NCBI GenBank assembly: GCA_017992195.1
Contig: JAGOPC010000008.1
Location: 1-35,952 of the forward strand
Length of the DNA stretch: 35,952 nt
Origin: Patescibacteria group bacterium
GTDB taxonomy: Bacteria > Patescibacteriota > Gracilibacteria > Absconditabacterales > Absconditicoccaceae
Direction of reading: 5' to 3'
The notes beneath the pieces are model-generated. The model searched no databases and was not told the DNA's origin. It was given only the letters and a program-made list of their open reading frames with translations. Positions 27,455 through 35,948 of this stretch are shown piece by piece (position 1 is the stretch's first letter; every line of letters begins with the position of its first letter). Position numbers and translations under genes: made by a program.

Positions 27455-27958
27455 TTACTGTGCTAAAAGTTTTCTCGCACCTTTCTTTGAGGTCACATGA
27501 TCCTCTACATCAAGCGCTTTAATCCGTTTGAAGATCATCTTCTTTTTTGGCGCTTCTATCTCAAGCATCGGCTTCATCCCGTCATAAAAGTCTATATCAA
27601 ATTTCACATCCTCGATCAGATAACTGAGTCTCATCTTTTCTTTAAAAAATACCGGAAACAAACCGAAACTCGCGACAAAGTGCTCTCCGTGCTTCTGTGA
27701 GGCAAGGTCGACCTCATACTCTTCTCTTATCTTCACCTTTTTATCTTTTACTTTCTCTTTGAAACAAAGTTGGTGCGTTGTTCCATCGATAGTTCTTATC
27801 CTTAGTGAATAACCTCTTTCTTTCAGTGCTTTCTGGGGAAAATCATAGTACTGATCGGCGATCTTGCCTGCAAAAACCTTTTTCGCTCAAAACTTCTCCA
27901 GTTTGGCGATGATTTTCAGCGGATCTATATTAAGTATCTTCAGCTCTTTTTCTGTCAT
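27455..27958 (-). CDS. CYTH-domain protein (triphosphate tunnel metalloenzyme)
   Basis: 167 aa. It starts with the ExExK signature (TEKELKIL), then PLKIIAKLEKFGAKKVFAGKIADQYYDFP, YSLRIRTIDG, HQLCFKEK, KIREEYEVDL and FDIDFYDGMKPMLEIEAP, all CYTH elements. These line an acidic and basic tunnel that binds inorganic or organic triphosphate with a divalent metal. Relatives are thiamine triphosphatases, tripolyphosphatases or class IV adenylyl cyclases; which applies here cannot be told. The Gly of FGAKK is TGA. Start ATG 27958. The VTC polymerase at 26009 belongs to the same superfamily and converges on this operon. Confidence 0.85.
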
Positions 27959-28028
27959 GAGATCTTGCAATATAAACGAGTAAGGGTATAGTAGTCGTAG
28001 AAATACATTTGTCAATAGCAGCTTACCC

Positions 28029-29117
28029 ATGAGGAAAGCTATAGAACAGGCCAAAGGCCATAGCTCATACAAAAGTTTTATGGAAAGTTACCCTGAGGTG
28101 GAGCATTTTTTTGTTCACCAGGCTAAACAAATCGTCGATGTGGACGTCCAGTGGGTTGAGCGTGATTACCGGACGCAGGATACGGTGAGCGAGCTTTGTA
28201 AGCTCTTTAGGAAACAGAAAGAAACTCCTATAGTGGCATCAGAAATATATGCTCTCTTGGTGAATACCGTTGCACATTACAAATTCTTGGAGTCAATGCT
28301 GTTTGAAGAATCAAGAAGTAAGATCTCTGCATTGTGTAAAAGTAAATACAGAAACTGGGCAAGAGATGGTGAAATCGCAGCAAAACAGGGAAGCTTTGTC
28401 AGAAATAAAACTGTCATACTTTCTTGTGAAGAGCTGGGACGGAACTGTTTTGCAAATTATATTTTTACTAAGTATACGCGTGAATTCCCGGATGAGCAGG
28501 CTCTCATCGCATTGGTATCAGATCATATGGATATGAGTACCTACCAACTCGAAAGTGAAGCATTGCGCTATATCCCTTTCGACATACAGGAATATGAACA
28601 GCAGGAGGAGATAAAAAGTCTACTCTCTGGCGAGGCATGAGAAAACAGTAAGCTATGGCACGCATTTACGATGTTTTGTATATGGCTGCTCAAAAGTACT
28701 GATATGAAATCATTACAGGCTGCTATGCTTGAATTTGAAGATGGATGGGAGCTACTGCTTGTAGAAAAAGAGATTCGGGCAGAAAAATATCTGCAAAGGG
28801 AGCTCCACGAAGGATTTCATAATGCATATGTCGATGGAATGCGACGTCATCTCATAGAGGTGGCACAATGTTTTCTCCCTCATATAGAAGCGACGCTGAA
28901 CGAGCTCCGTAGCGAGTTGATGACAGATAAAACCAATGAGTCTGTCTGCTATTTTTTTCAACATGTGCATGAAGCATGTATCTCTGAGGATGATGAGAAT
29001 AGAAAAAACGCTCTGGAATCTATGCAAAGTATATATACTACCATCTACGAGGAAATGCTTCTGGATAAACTACTGGGCGAAGGAGGAAACAAGGAGGATA
29101 ACAGCGGAGAAGTCTAA
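28029..29117 (+). CDS. Unknown alpha-helical protein, 362 aa
   Basis: Not recognised. ATG 28029 to TAA 29115; a single TGA (28638) is Gly in SGEAGENSK and joins two standard-code ORFs in one frame. The protein is almost all helical and charged. Features are HYKFLESMLFEESRSK near residue 85, CKSKYRNWARDGEIAAKQGSFVR near 105, and a C-terminal part with YVDGMRRHLIEVAQCFLPHIEATLNELRSEL. It ends in a Gly/Asn/Asp-rich tail. No signal, membrane segment or catalytic motif. Divergent from the CYTH gene, with 70 bases between starts. Confidence 0.7.
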
Positions 29118-29161
29118 TATTTTCTATTGTATCTGAAACCAACAAGACTACTATCTCGACC

Positions 29162-29719
29162 ATGTATATTATCGGTATTACAGGCACGTTGGGTGCGGGC
29201 AAAGGGACGATCGTGGACTATCTGGTGAAGTCCAGAGGCTTTGTGCATTTTTCAGCAGGAGGATTCATCCACGAGCAGCTTATCGAAGCTGGATTGCCGA
29301 CCGACAGAGATCATTTGCATGCCATGGCAAATAAGCTGAGGGCAGAGGGAGGCGCAGATTTTATCATACGCACCCTCTATGAGAGAGCCGCACAGCAGGA
29401 CAAAAACGTCGTGATCGAAGCGATTCATACTCCAGGCGAGGCAGCGATGCTGAAGCAGAAAGAACATTTTGCGCTCCTTGGCATAGATGCGCCACTTGAA
29501 CTGAGATATGAAAGAATACGTAAAAGAGGGTCGAGCAAAGATGATGTAACTTTTGAAAAATTTAAAGAACAACAGGAACTGGAATCGAGTTCAGACGATC
29601 CGACGCATCAAAATCTGTGAGCGTGCATTAAGCTCGCGGACTACGTGATTATCAATAATGGCGACATGGATACGTTATATAAAAATGTGGAAGCGGTGCT
29701 TGAAAAGATAGGAGTATAA
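29162..29719 (+). CDS. P-loop kinase of the dephospho-CoA kinase / UPF0200-like group
   Basis: 185 aa. Walker A GTLGAGKGT (residues 8-16) opens the protein, followed by FVHFSAGGFIHEQLIEAGLP, LRAEGGADFIIRTLYERA, VVIEAIHTPGEAAMLKQ, the lid-like RYERIRKRGSSKDDVTFEKFKEQQELE, and ADYVIINNGDMDTLYKNVEAVL at the end. This order matches small nucleoside monophosphate kinases and the archaeal UPF0200 dephospho-CoA kinase-like group. The exact substrate cannot be set from the sequence. One TGA (after THQNL) is Gly; without it the chain would lose its last 33 residues, including the conserved I-N-N segment. Confidence 0.75.
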
Positions 29720-29746
29720 ATATTTATTTTTGATAGATTATATTGG

Positions 29747-30646
29747 ATGGATATTGTTAACCTTGTGGAAGCTATACAGGAGTGAGTTTTTCTGCGCAAC
29801 GAAATAGTGCCGTATGATCTGATCGTATGGGAAACGATGCCGCAGGAAGTGGACAAGAAATATAAGCATATGGCATTAAGTGATGTGGCGTATGATTTCG
29901 GCATAGCGGGGAAACTTGCGGCGCTTCATGAGAAGCACCCTCGTATGCTCGTGATCATCGAGACGCTCAACTCGCTCTATCTTTTGCCGTGGATTCATGC
30001 TCTGCCGAAAGAGGCGAATGTGACGATCTTACAGCTCAATGCTGGCATAGCATCATATATGAGTAAAAGTCAGCCAGATATGACGGATATAGCGCTTCTT
30101 TATGGAATGATCTCTGTGAAAGAGGTTTACGACATGGAAAGCTTGATGAGTCTGCTGCTGATGTCGGGGAAACAGTATATCAGAGTGCCAAACGGCGATA
30201 CACATAGCGCGATCTTCCCGAAACCTATTGCTATCCACGGTGGCGTAGGCGATATCAGGGATCGCTGATTTGAAGGAGTTGCAGGAACGGTTATCGCACC
30301 GGGCGGAGTTCTCGTGCAGACGATCCATGCGCTGCAACATCTCGAGAATGAAGGAAAGTCATACGATCTGTTCGTTCTGAGTGATTATGATTTCACGATA
30401 GGAAAAGAGCTCAAGGAGAGTATCATCAAAACGGAAAACATTATCTTCCTGCTTGATCAGAACAGAAGAACTATCTATGAGTCAGTCGTTAAGGCAAAAC
30501 TTTGGGATTCAGGACTGGTTGATACCGAGACACATTTTGTTTATCCGAATGCTGATAAGATCAACACGATCCTGCCGGAATATCTCCGGGAGCAGGCGAA
30601 CCGGGACGGACTTGGGATCGCAGAAAAAATCAATAGCATTCACTAA
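29747..30646 (+). CDS. Transketolase C-terminal-half-like protein (pyrimidine-binding plus C domains)
   Basis: 299 aa. The order resembles the second half of transketolase, DXS and the E1 beta subunit: AYDFGIAGKLAALHEKHPRM, a DIALLYGMISVKEVYDMESLMSLLL segment, YIRVPNGD (like the Y-I-R of transketolases), then APGGVLVQTIHALQHLENEGKSYDLFVLSDYDF and TENIIFLLDQNRRTIYESVVK, the C-terminal Rossmann-like domain. The TPP-diphosphate-binding half is not next to it in this window, so a partner subunit would have to be encoded elsewhere. Two glycines are TGA. The ATG follows TATATT by two bases. Weaker homology than most calls here. Confidence 0.6.
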
Positions 30647-30684
30647 TTACATTGTAAAAATTATTCATCTAACATAATCTTGCT

Positions 30685-31317
30685 TTGAATAAAAAACGCG
30701 GAGTCACTCTTATGGAAATCATCATCGCACTGTTTGTTTTTGCCGTGGGGATTTTGACGGTCATCAGAGTGATCACGACGAACATTTCGATCATCGACAC
30801 GATGAAGATAAGGATCCAGGCGCAGTCACTCGCGAAAGAGGGGATTGATATAATCTTCAACGTCCGTGATACCAACCTTGCAAGGGGAATGGACCGAAAT
30901 TGTGCCTATCTGACGCCTCAGGCTATCGCTGTGCTGAGTAATCCAGGTATCCCGTTTGCGGGGCAGCTCTGCGCTAATTCGTTTGGGGCCGGCAAAAAGT
31001 TCCGCATCTCTATTGATCCTATAGGAAAATTTCGTATCGGTTCGGCTATCACCGGCAGCGACTTCAACGATACGTTCACATTAAATCAACTGATGAGTAC
31101 AACAGGCATCGCAAACTATACAGGCAATGTGATCATCGACACACCCGGCGCACCATCCTACTTCGCAAGATATCTCAGCTTCTCAGCCGTCTCTCAGTCG
31201 GGTGTCATGCTCGATCAAACGAAACTGCTGAAAGTCACATCTCATGTTCTCTTCAAAAAAGGATCCATCAAAGGTGAAGCAACTCTCGAAAGTTTTATCG
31301 GCGCTATTAAAAAATAA
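30685..31317 (+). CDS. Type IV prepilin-like protein (PilV/GspI type), TTG start
   Basis: 210 aa. It begins MNKKRGVTLMEIIIALFVF, a class III signal: basic leader, cleavage after Gly6, +5 Glu, then a hydrophobic helix. The C-terminal globular part contains VRDTNLARGMDRNCAYLTP and a paired Cys (73 and 96, approximately). It should be a minor pilin or pseudopilin inserted in the membrane and assembled by a type IV pilus or secretion machine. The start codon is TTG at 30685, preceded by CATAAT (30673-30678) six bases upstream, so the mRNA may be leaderless. No TGA codons. The next prepilin follows after 11 bases. Confidence 0.82.
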   Translation: MNKKRGVTLMEIIIALFVFAVGILTVIRVITTNISIIDTMKIRIQAQSLAKEGIDIIFNVRDTNLARGMDRNCAYLTPQAIAVLSNPGIPFAGQLCANSFGAGKKFRISIDPIGKFRIGSAITGSDFNDTFTLNQLMSTTGIANYTGNVIIDTPGAPSYFARYLSFSAVSQSGVMLDQTKLLKVTSHVLFKKGSIKGEATLESFIGAIKK

Positions 31318-31328
31318 ACCCTCACATC

Positions 31329-31901
31329 ATGCTCCAAAAAATGCTGCACAGATCTGCAAAATCCGCATTTACTCTCGTCGAGGTACTCATCTCACTCGTT
31401 TTGGCAGCGATACTTTTCACGATCGTCTTCAGATCGTACGTGAGCATAACACAGGTTTCTACAAGACTTGAAAATGAGAAGAAACTGAATATGGAGATTA
31501 CATTCATCACCGAGACGGTGCAGAATATCGCAGATACCTATCAGATCGATTATACGAAATATGGCAGCACACTGATCGCTGCGCAGTGACGAACAAAAAC
31601 TCTCTACCTGACAGGCGGTTCACAAACTGGTGCTATGCTGCAGTTCTCAGGAGAAAACCTCTTACGAATTCACGCAAACATCGTCACTCCACTTATCTCT
31701 ACGGGTAATGCGTTCACATCGGGCTGAATATTTAAAATCATTCCATTCACTCGTCTTTCAACTGACAAGTTCCTTGATATCCAGCATCCCGGCTTCTGGC
31801 TCATAACTTCCCTACGTGCACCCAGATTCAATCCTCAGGAACGAATCCGAAACGTCCAGACAGATCTCCAGCAGTTTTATAATCTGCAGAGGGTAGAGTA
31901 A
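31329..31901 (+). CDS. Second prepilin-like protein
   Basis: 190 aa. N terminus MLQKMLHRSAKSAFTLVEVLISLVLAAILFTIV is a type IV prepilin signal with Ala instead of Gly at the cleavage site (KSA then FTLVE), and the +5 Glu is present. The globular part has TGGSQTGAMLQFSGENLLR and a C-terminal helix VQTDLQQFYNLQRVE. Two glycines are TGA (after LIAAQ, and in TSGGIFK). It probably works with the upstream prepilin as a minor pilin (inference from order and 11-base spacing). Pilus ATPase, platform protein and prepilin peptidase genes are not in the window. Confidence 0.8.
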
Positions 31902-31971
31902 CACTTAAGAATATATTAACTCTCATCATTATTATAACTGGTTCAGATCTCTTTATCTGCTATACAAAACT

Positions 31972-33255
31972 ATGCAAAGAAAACATTCTCGATGAATAGG
32001 AATATTAGGAGTGATCATAGGTGCTGCATCTATGGTGATCGTCTATGCAAGCGGAGTAGTGCATCCGGGGATGCAGTTGCCGCAGACGTCAACCGTAACG
32101 CTGCAGGATCGACGGAACAATCGGAAGTGATGAAATGGAGCCAATGCGAATGGTGGTACTTTTGAGTATGGTCAATTTGAAAAGATATATTCTTTATTAA
32201 AAAATCAGTACTACTATCAGGATAAAATCGCAACGGGTGCGATGATGGACGGCGCGTTGAAAGGAATGGTCGCTGCGCTTGGTGATCCCTACACAGCGTT
32301 CTTTGATGTCCAGCAAAACAATAGTTTCACTGAGGAGTTAAAAGGAGAACAGGACTTTGAGGGAATCGGTGCTGCGATCCTGAAGAAGGACGACGCCATA
32401 GAGATCCAGGAGGTCTATAAGTGAACGCCATCGTTTGAGGCGGGACTTCGCCCATTGGATCTGGTCGTGGAGATCAATGCAGAGAAGACAACAGAGATGA
32501 CGACTGAACAGGCAGTGAGTAAGATCCGCGGACCGGAGGGAAGCACAGTGGAGCTTACCATATTGCGTCTATCGGAGAAGGACGCCGCTAAGAGACTCTT
32601 TAAAGTGACGATCACCAGAAAGAAAGTGGTTATCCCATCGGTGAGCAGCAAACTCATTACGCTCGGCGCAAGAAAGATAGGATATATCAATATTTCGATC
32701 ATCGGTCAGGACACTGAGGTGGTGATGAAAAAAGAGGTTCGCTCACTGGTCGATCAGGGAGTGAACGGTGTCATCTTAGATCTGAGAGGAAACGGAGGAG
32801 GTTTCTTAGATATCGGTGTGGAGGTCGCGTCACATTTCATACAAAAGGGTAAGACGATCACGACAACCGAGTATCGCGACTCAGGCTACAACGAGGTCTA
32901 CGTATCGAAAGGCTATGGCGAATTTGAGCAGACTCCAACGATCGTCCTCGTCGACAGCCTCACTGCTTCAGCAGGAGAGATCATCGCTGCCGCGCTGCAA
33001 GAACACAACGGAGCACTGATCGTCGGAACAAAAACCTACGGTAAGGGTTCTATCCAGACCGTTGAAGAGTTCGGCTCTGGCCAGGCGATCAAATATACGA
33101 TCGGCAAACGGTATACACCAAACCACGAGAACGTCACCGGCACAGGAATGATCCCGAACATCGAGGTCCCATTTGACCTGGAGGCTTACAAGAAGAACAA
33201 GACAGACAACCAGCTGCTTAGAGCGGAGGAGGAGATGATAAAACTAATCAAATAA
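31972..33255 (+). CDS. S41-family C-terminal processing protease (CtpA-like)
   Basis: 427 aa. An N-terminal membrane anchor or signal (RGIGILGVIIGAASMVIVYASGVV) is followed by a short linker, a helical region with ATGAMMDGALKGMVAALGDPYTAFF, a PDZ domain (FEGIGAAILKKDDAIEIQEV, GTPSFEAGLRPLDLVVEI) and the protease core with VILDLRGNGGG (about 268-277), the Ser of LTASAGEI (about Ser333) and the Lys of TYGKGSIQT (about Lys358). It should cleave proteins near their C termini outside the cytoplasm. Four TGA glycines occur, including the first residue of GTPSFEAGL. TATACA (31961-31966) ends five bases before the ATG. Confidence 0.92.
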
Positions 33256-33293
33256 ACTTCTCCATTCAACATATAAATATTTAATGCATCTAC

Positions 33294-33325
33294 AAAAAAA
33301 CCTCCCGATTCGTCGAGAGGTTTTT
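33294..33325. terminator. Bidirectional terminator
   Basis: AAAAACCTC and GAGGTTTTT arms around an inner CGA-TTCG-TCG hairpin. It serves the S41 gene (plus strand) and the DUF4383 gene (minus strand), which converge here. Confidence 0.85.
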
Positions 33326-33351
33326 GAAAATAATTCTTCATTGTTTTATGT

Positions 33352-33708
33352 TTACTCTTTCGCTCCAAAACCGAAGTAGAGGAAGAGAAGTGCAAAAACA
33401 ATATGAAGCCACATATCTGCGTTGTTGTATGCGAGCAATCCCAAAAGCATACCTGAGTTGTCAAACATACCGAGAATCGCTACGAGAGCATATACTACAC
33501 CAAAGATCTGGAAAAATCTTTTTGCGTGACCACTGTTACTCATACAGAGGAGCGCAATGATACCTGTTGCGATATGGACGATGTTATGCCACATATTTAC
33601 TTTAAAGATACCGAGGAGCATTCCATCTGTTGTTATGCCAGGTATGAAACCAAGTATACCTGCTGCGAGAGTAATGATACCAAACCACATTGCTGCTTTT
33701 TTTATCAT
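33352..33708 (-). CDS. DUF4383-like integral membrane protein
   Basis: 118 aa with four hydrophobic segments: AAMWFGIITLAAGILGFIPG, NMWHNIVHIATGIIALLCM (with the family's H-N-x-x-H motif), FFQIFGVVYALVAILGMF and MWLHIVFALLFLYFGFG. The pattern of paired His within the second helix and a later W-L-H fits DUF4383 small membrane proteins, whose role is unknown. Start ATG 33708, stop TAA. No TGA codons. It has its own transcript, convergent with the protease gene. Confidence 0.75.
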   Translation of the reverse strand: MIKKAAMWFGIITLAAGILGFIPGITTDGMLLGIFKVNMWHNIVHIATGIIALLCMSNSGHAKRFFQIFGVVYALVAILGMFDNSGMLLGLLAYNNADMWLHIVFALLFLYFGFGAKE

Positions 33709-33845
33709 GATAGTACAATCAAAGGATAAATAATCTCACGCCAGTTGTATAGCCCGATCAAAGCAAAAAGCAAGTGGATATTGTAAACCCTTAAAAAATA
33801 ACTATCCTTTAACTCTGACTATTTATTACGGCACATCGACTAGCA

Positions 33846-34307
33846 ATGACACAACTAACTGATGATGATCAAAATAATTCATCTAACATACCTCCTACCG
33901 AAGGCATCCTTACTGGTGATGATCCACTTTTACCATCGCAGGATGGCGTTATTCATATAGAAGGAACTCCCGGTGAATGAACTCCGGAGGAGATTCATCC
34001 GGTGATGATTAAAATTGTTGATGAACAGGGCGATGTGATAACGGTCTTTCCTGGTCATAAGATAGGAAGTATCGTGGAAAGTGGAGAAAAACACGGTGTT
34101 GAGATCCCCGTCTCGTGTCAGGCCGGGGCGTGTTTTACGTGCGCCGCAAGGGTGAAACATGGGATGGAAGATATTGATATTTGAAAGGTTTCGGTGCCGC
34201 TCATTGATACCGATGAGGACCAGATCTTGTGTTGTATCGCAGGAATCAAGGACGAGTGTTTTACCGACGGGAAACAGCACGAAATAGTTTTAGAGAAGTA
34301 TATCTAA
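33846..34307 (+). CDS. 2Fe-2S ferredoxin
   Basis: 153 aa. The cluster-binding motif is complete: VSCQAGACFTCAARV gives Cys91, Cys96 and Cys99 (C-x4-C-x2-C), with the fourth ligand Cys129 in QILCCIAG after 29 residues, the plant-type spacing. Residues 1-50 are an acidic, probably disordered extension rich in Asp, Pro and Gly. It is a cytoplasmic electron carrier; the partner is not evident here. Two glycines are TGA (in GEGTPEE and before KVSVPLI). ATG 33846, TAA 34305, followed by a strong terminator. Confidence 0.92.
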
Positions 34308-34362
34308 TCAGCGCCTGAGCGGCAATTGAGCTTGCATTACGCGAGGAAATCCATATACAGAT

Positions 34363-34387
34363 CCCACACGCAATGTGGGTTTTTTTT
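34363..34387 (+). terminator. Rho-independent terminator
   Basis: CCCACA, loop CGCAA, TGTGGG, then eight T. It ends the ferredoxin transcript three bases before the first tRNA gene. Confidence 0.88.
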
Positions 34388-34389
34388 AA

Positions 34390-34460
34390 TGGGGAATCGT
34401 CTAATGGTAGGACAACAGACTTTGACTCTGTCTATCTAGGTTCGAATCCTAGTTCCCCAG
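34390..34460 (+). tRNA. tRNA-Gln (anticodon TTG)
   Basis: Seven-base-pair acceptor TGGGGAA / TTCCCCA, T arm CTAGG-TTCGAAT-CCTAG, anticodon loop CTTTGAC with TTG. CCA is not encoded. Confidence 0.93.
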
Positions 34461-34492
34461 GGAACTGAACTTATGAATACAACATATATAGA

Positions 34493-34564
<72 letters not shown>

Positions 34565-34619
34565 GATTAAAAAACCAGTCAAATAAATCTAAAAAATCAT
34601 AGAATAGAAAGCTTGTTAT

Positions 34620-34692
34620 TCGGGGATAGCTTAGCTGGTAGAGCGACAGACTCTGAATCTGTAGGTCCTAGGTTCGACCCCTAGTCCCCGAG
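34620..34692 (+). tRNA. tRNA-Gln (anticodon CTG)
   Basis: Acceptor TCGGGGA / TCCCCGA, D arm GCTT..., anticodon stem ACAGA / TCTGT with loop CTCTGAA, T arm CTAGG-TTCGACC-CCTAG. CCA is not encoded. Confidence 0.9.
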
Positions 34693-34701
34693 ATTACCCA
34701 T

Positions 34702-34785
34702 GCCAGGGTGATGGAACTGGTAGACATGCTGCGCTTAGAACGCAGTGCTTCGTGCGTGCAGGTTCAAGTCCTGTCCCTGGTACCA
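34702..34785 (+). tRNA. tRNA-Leu (anticodon TAG)
   Basis: Class II tRNA: acceptor GCCAGGG / CCCTGGT, anticodon stem CTGCG / CGCAG with loop CTTAGAA, short variable hairpin TGC-TTC-GTGC, T arm GCAGG / CCTGT. CCA is encoded (34783-34785). The 96 bases that follow, up to 34881, hold no RNA I can fold with confidence. Confidence 0.92.
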
Positions 34786-34881
34786 GAAATTAGATAAAGT
34801 AAAAGTTGAATAAAACTTGAAATCGGAGAGCAAATCTCTATAAATGCAGCCACGTGCCTTAAGCGCGTCTTCGCCGTTTAT

Positions 34882-34953
34882 TCCGGGGTAGCTCAGTGGT
34901 AGAGCAGTTGGCTGTTAACCAATTGGCCGTCGGTTCGAACCCGACCCCCGGAG
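34882..34953 (+). tRNA. tRNA-Asn (anticodon GTT)
   Basis: Acceptor TCCGGGG / CCCCGGA, D arm GCTC / GAGC, anticodon loop CTGTTAA, T arm GTCGG-TTCGAAC-CCGAC. CCA is not encoded. Confidence 0.94.
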
Positions 34954-35009
34954 GAAAAAATATTGGATGAAAAATTTGAAAAAGTTATTTATTGATTCAT
35001 ATATACTCC

Positions 35010-35270
35010 ATGCCAATTAAAAAGTCGGCAGCTAAAGCTGACAGAAGATCTCTTAAGAATAGAGCTACAAATCTTGAGCATAAAAATGCTATGAAGACAA
35101 CTATCAAGTCGCTTAAAAAAGCTGTCGTAAAGGGTGAGGTAACTACTGAGCTCGTAACGAAGGCATATAAGTTGATTGATAAGGCTGCTAAGCATCACAT
35201 CGTTCACAAGAACAATGCAGCAAGAAAGAAATCAAGACTTATGGCTATGGTCAACAAAGCAGGGAAATAG
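35010..35270 (+). CDS. rpsT: 30S ribosomal protein S20
   Basis: 86 aa, basic, alpha-helical. It starts MPIKKSAAKADRRSLKNR, the S20 N terminus, and continues NKNAMKTTIKSLKKAV-like (HKNAMKTTIKSLKKAVVKG), then AYKLIDKAAKHHIVHKNNAARKKSRLMAMV, the family's conserved end, in which H-K-N-x-A-A-R-x-K-S-R-L binds 16S rRNA. ATG 35010 is the correct start; upstream in-frame codons are not part of the family. TATATACTCC abuts the ATG, so the mRNA may be leaderless. Stop TAG 35268. It is embedded in a tRNA array, between tRNA-Asn and tRNA-Thr. Confidence 0.96.
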   Translation: MPIKKSAAKADRRSLKNRATNLEHKNAMKTTIKSLKKAVVKGEVTTELVTKAYKLIDKAAKHHIVHKNNAARKKSRLMAMVNKAGK

Positions 35271-35286
35271 TTATTTCCCTTGTGAT

Positions 35287-35361
35287 GCCGATTTAGCTCA
35301 GTGGTAGAGCAACTGCCTTGTAAGCAGTGGGTCGCAGGTTCAAGTCCAGCAATCGGCTCCA
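35287..35361 (+). tRNA. tRNA-Thr (anticodon TGT)
   Basis: Acceptor GCCGATT / AATCGGC, D arm GCTC / GAGC, anticodon stem ACTGC / GCAGT with loop CTTGTAA, discriminator T, encoded CCA. Confidence 0.94.
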
Positions 35362-35405
35362 TTCTTTATGGGAATACAATATGAAGTAGATATACATGGC
35401 CTTAT

Positions 35406-35482
35406 GGAGTCGTAGTTCAGCTGGCTAGAACGTCCGCCTGTCACGCGGAAGGTCGCGGGTTCGAGCCCCGTCGATTCCGCCA
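35406..35482 (+). tRNA. tRNA-Asp (anticodon GTC)
   Basis: Acceptor GGAGTCG / CGATTCC (one G-U pair), anticodon loop CTGTCAC, T arm GCGGG-TTCGAGC-CCCGT, discriminator G, encoded CCA. Confidence 0.94.
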
Positions 35483-35489
35483 TTAAGTT

Positions 35490-35564
35490 GGTCTCATCGT
35501 CTAATGGTTAGGACAGCGGATTTTCAATCCGTCAATCGGGGTTCAATTCCCCGTGGGACCGCCA
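35490..35564 (+). tRNA. tRNA-Glu (anticodon TTC)
   Basis: Acceptor GGTCTCA / TGGGACC (one U-G pair), anticodon stem CGGAT / ATCCG with loop TTTTCAA, T arm CGGGG-TTCAATT-CCCCG, encoded CCA. Confidence 0.94.
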
Positions 35565-35630
35565 GAATGGCATCAGATCATCTCAGAAAATTATCAGAAA
35601 GAAATTGAAAGTTACCAAAGAAATTGTTAT

Positions 35631-35707
35631 GGACGATTAGCTCAATTGGCGAGAGCATCTGCCTTACAAGCAGGGGGTTACTGGTTCAAGTCCAGTATCG
35701 TCCACCA
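35631..35707 (+). tRNA. tRNA-Val (anticodon TAC)
   Basis: Acceptor GGACGAT / ATCGTCC, anticodon stem TCTGC / GCAGG with loop CTTACAA, T arm ACTGG-TTCAAGT-CCAGT, encoded CCA. Confidence 0.94.
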
Positions 35708-35751
35708 TTAATTATTGCAATTAGATGAAAATAGATTACTACTACTGAGAA

Positions 35752-35828
35752 GGGCCTATAGCTCAGTTGGTTAGAGCAAGCGACTCATAATCGCTGGGTC
35801 ATTGGTTCAAGTCCAATTAGGCCCACCA
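35752..35828 (+). tRNA. tRNA with anticodon CAT: probably Ile2 (lysidine type), else elongator Met
   Basis: Acceptor GGGCCTA / TAGGCCC, D arm GCTC / GAGC, anticodon stem GCGA / TCGC with loop CTCATAA, encoded CCA. The body (GGNCCTNTAGCTCAGTTGGT pattern) resembles bacterial tRNA-Ile2 whose C34 is changed to lysidine by TilS, but elongator Met cannot be excluded. Confidence 0.85.
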
Positions 35829-35871
35829 TATATTACTAAAATTAGCCTCACTACTTAGGTGAAACACTCAT

Positions 35872-35948
35872 GCGGGTGTAACTCAATTGGCTAGAGTCAC
35901 AGCCTTCCAAGCTGTTGGTTGCGAGTTCGAGTCTCGTCGCCCGCTCCA
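35872..35948 (+). tRNA. tRNA-Gly (anticodon TCC)
   Basis: Acceptor GCGGGTG / CGCCCGC (one U-G pair), anticodon stem ACAGC / GCTGT with loop CTTCCAA, discriminator T, encoded CCA. It reads GGN-type glycine codons; it is not the UCA-anticodon tRNA-Gly needed for UGA. Confidence 0.93.

Noticed and set aside
1-34307. Dozens of short same-frame ORFs that look like pseudogenes or frameshifts
   Set aside because: They join without frame change when TGA is glycine and then match full-length families.
34786-34881. Degenerate tRNA between tRNA-Leu and tRNA-Asn
   Set aside because: A CCTTAAG-like anticodon region is present, but no acceptor, D or T arm can be paired.
35872-35948. tRNA-Gly as the UGA-decoding tRNA
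   Set aside because: The anticodon is TCC, not TCA. No UCA-anticodon tRNA is in the window.
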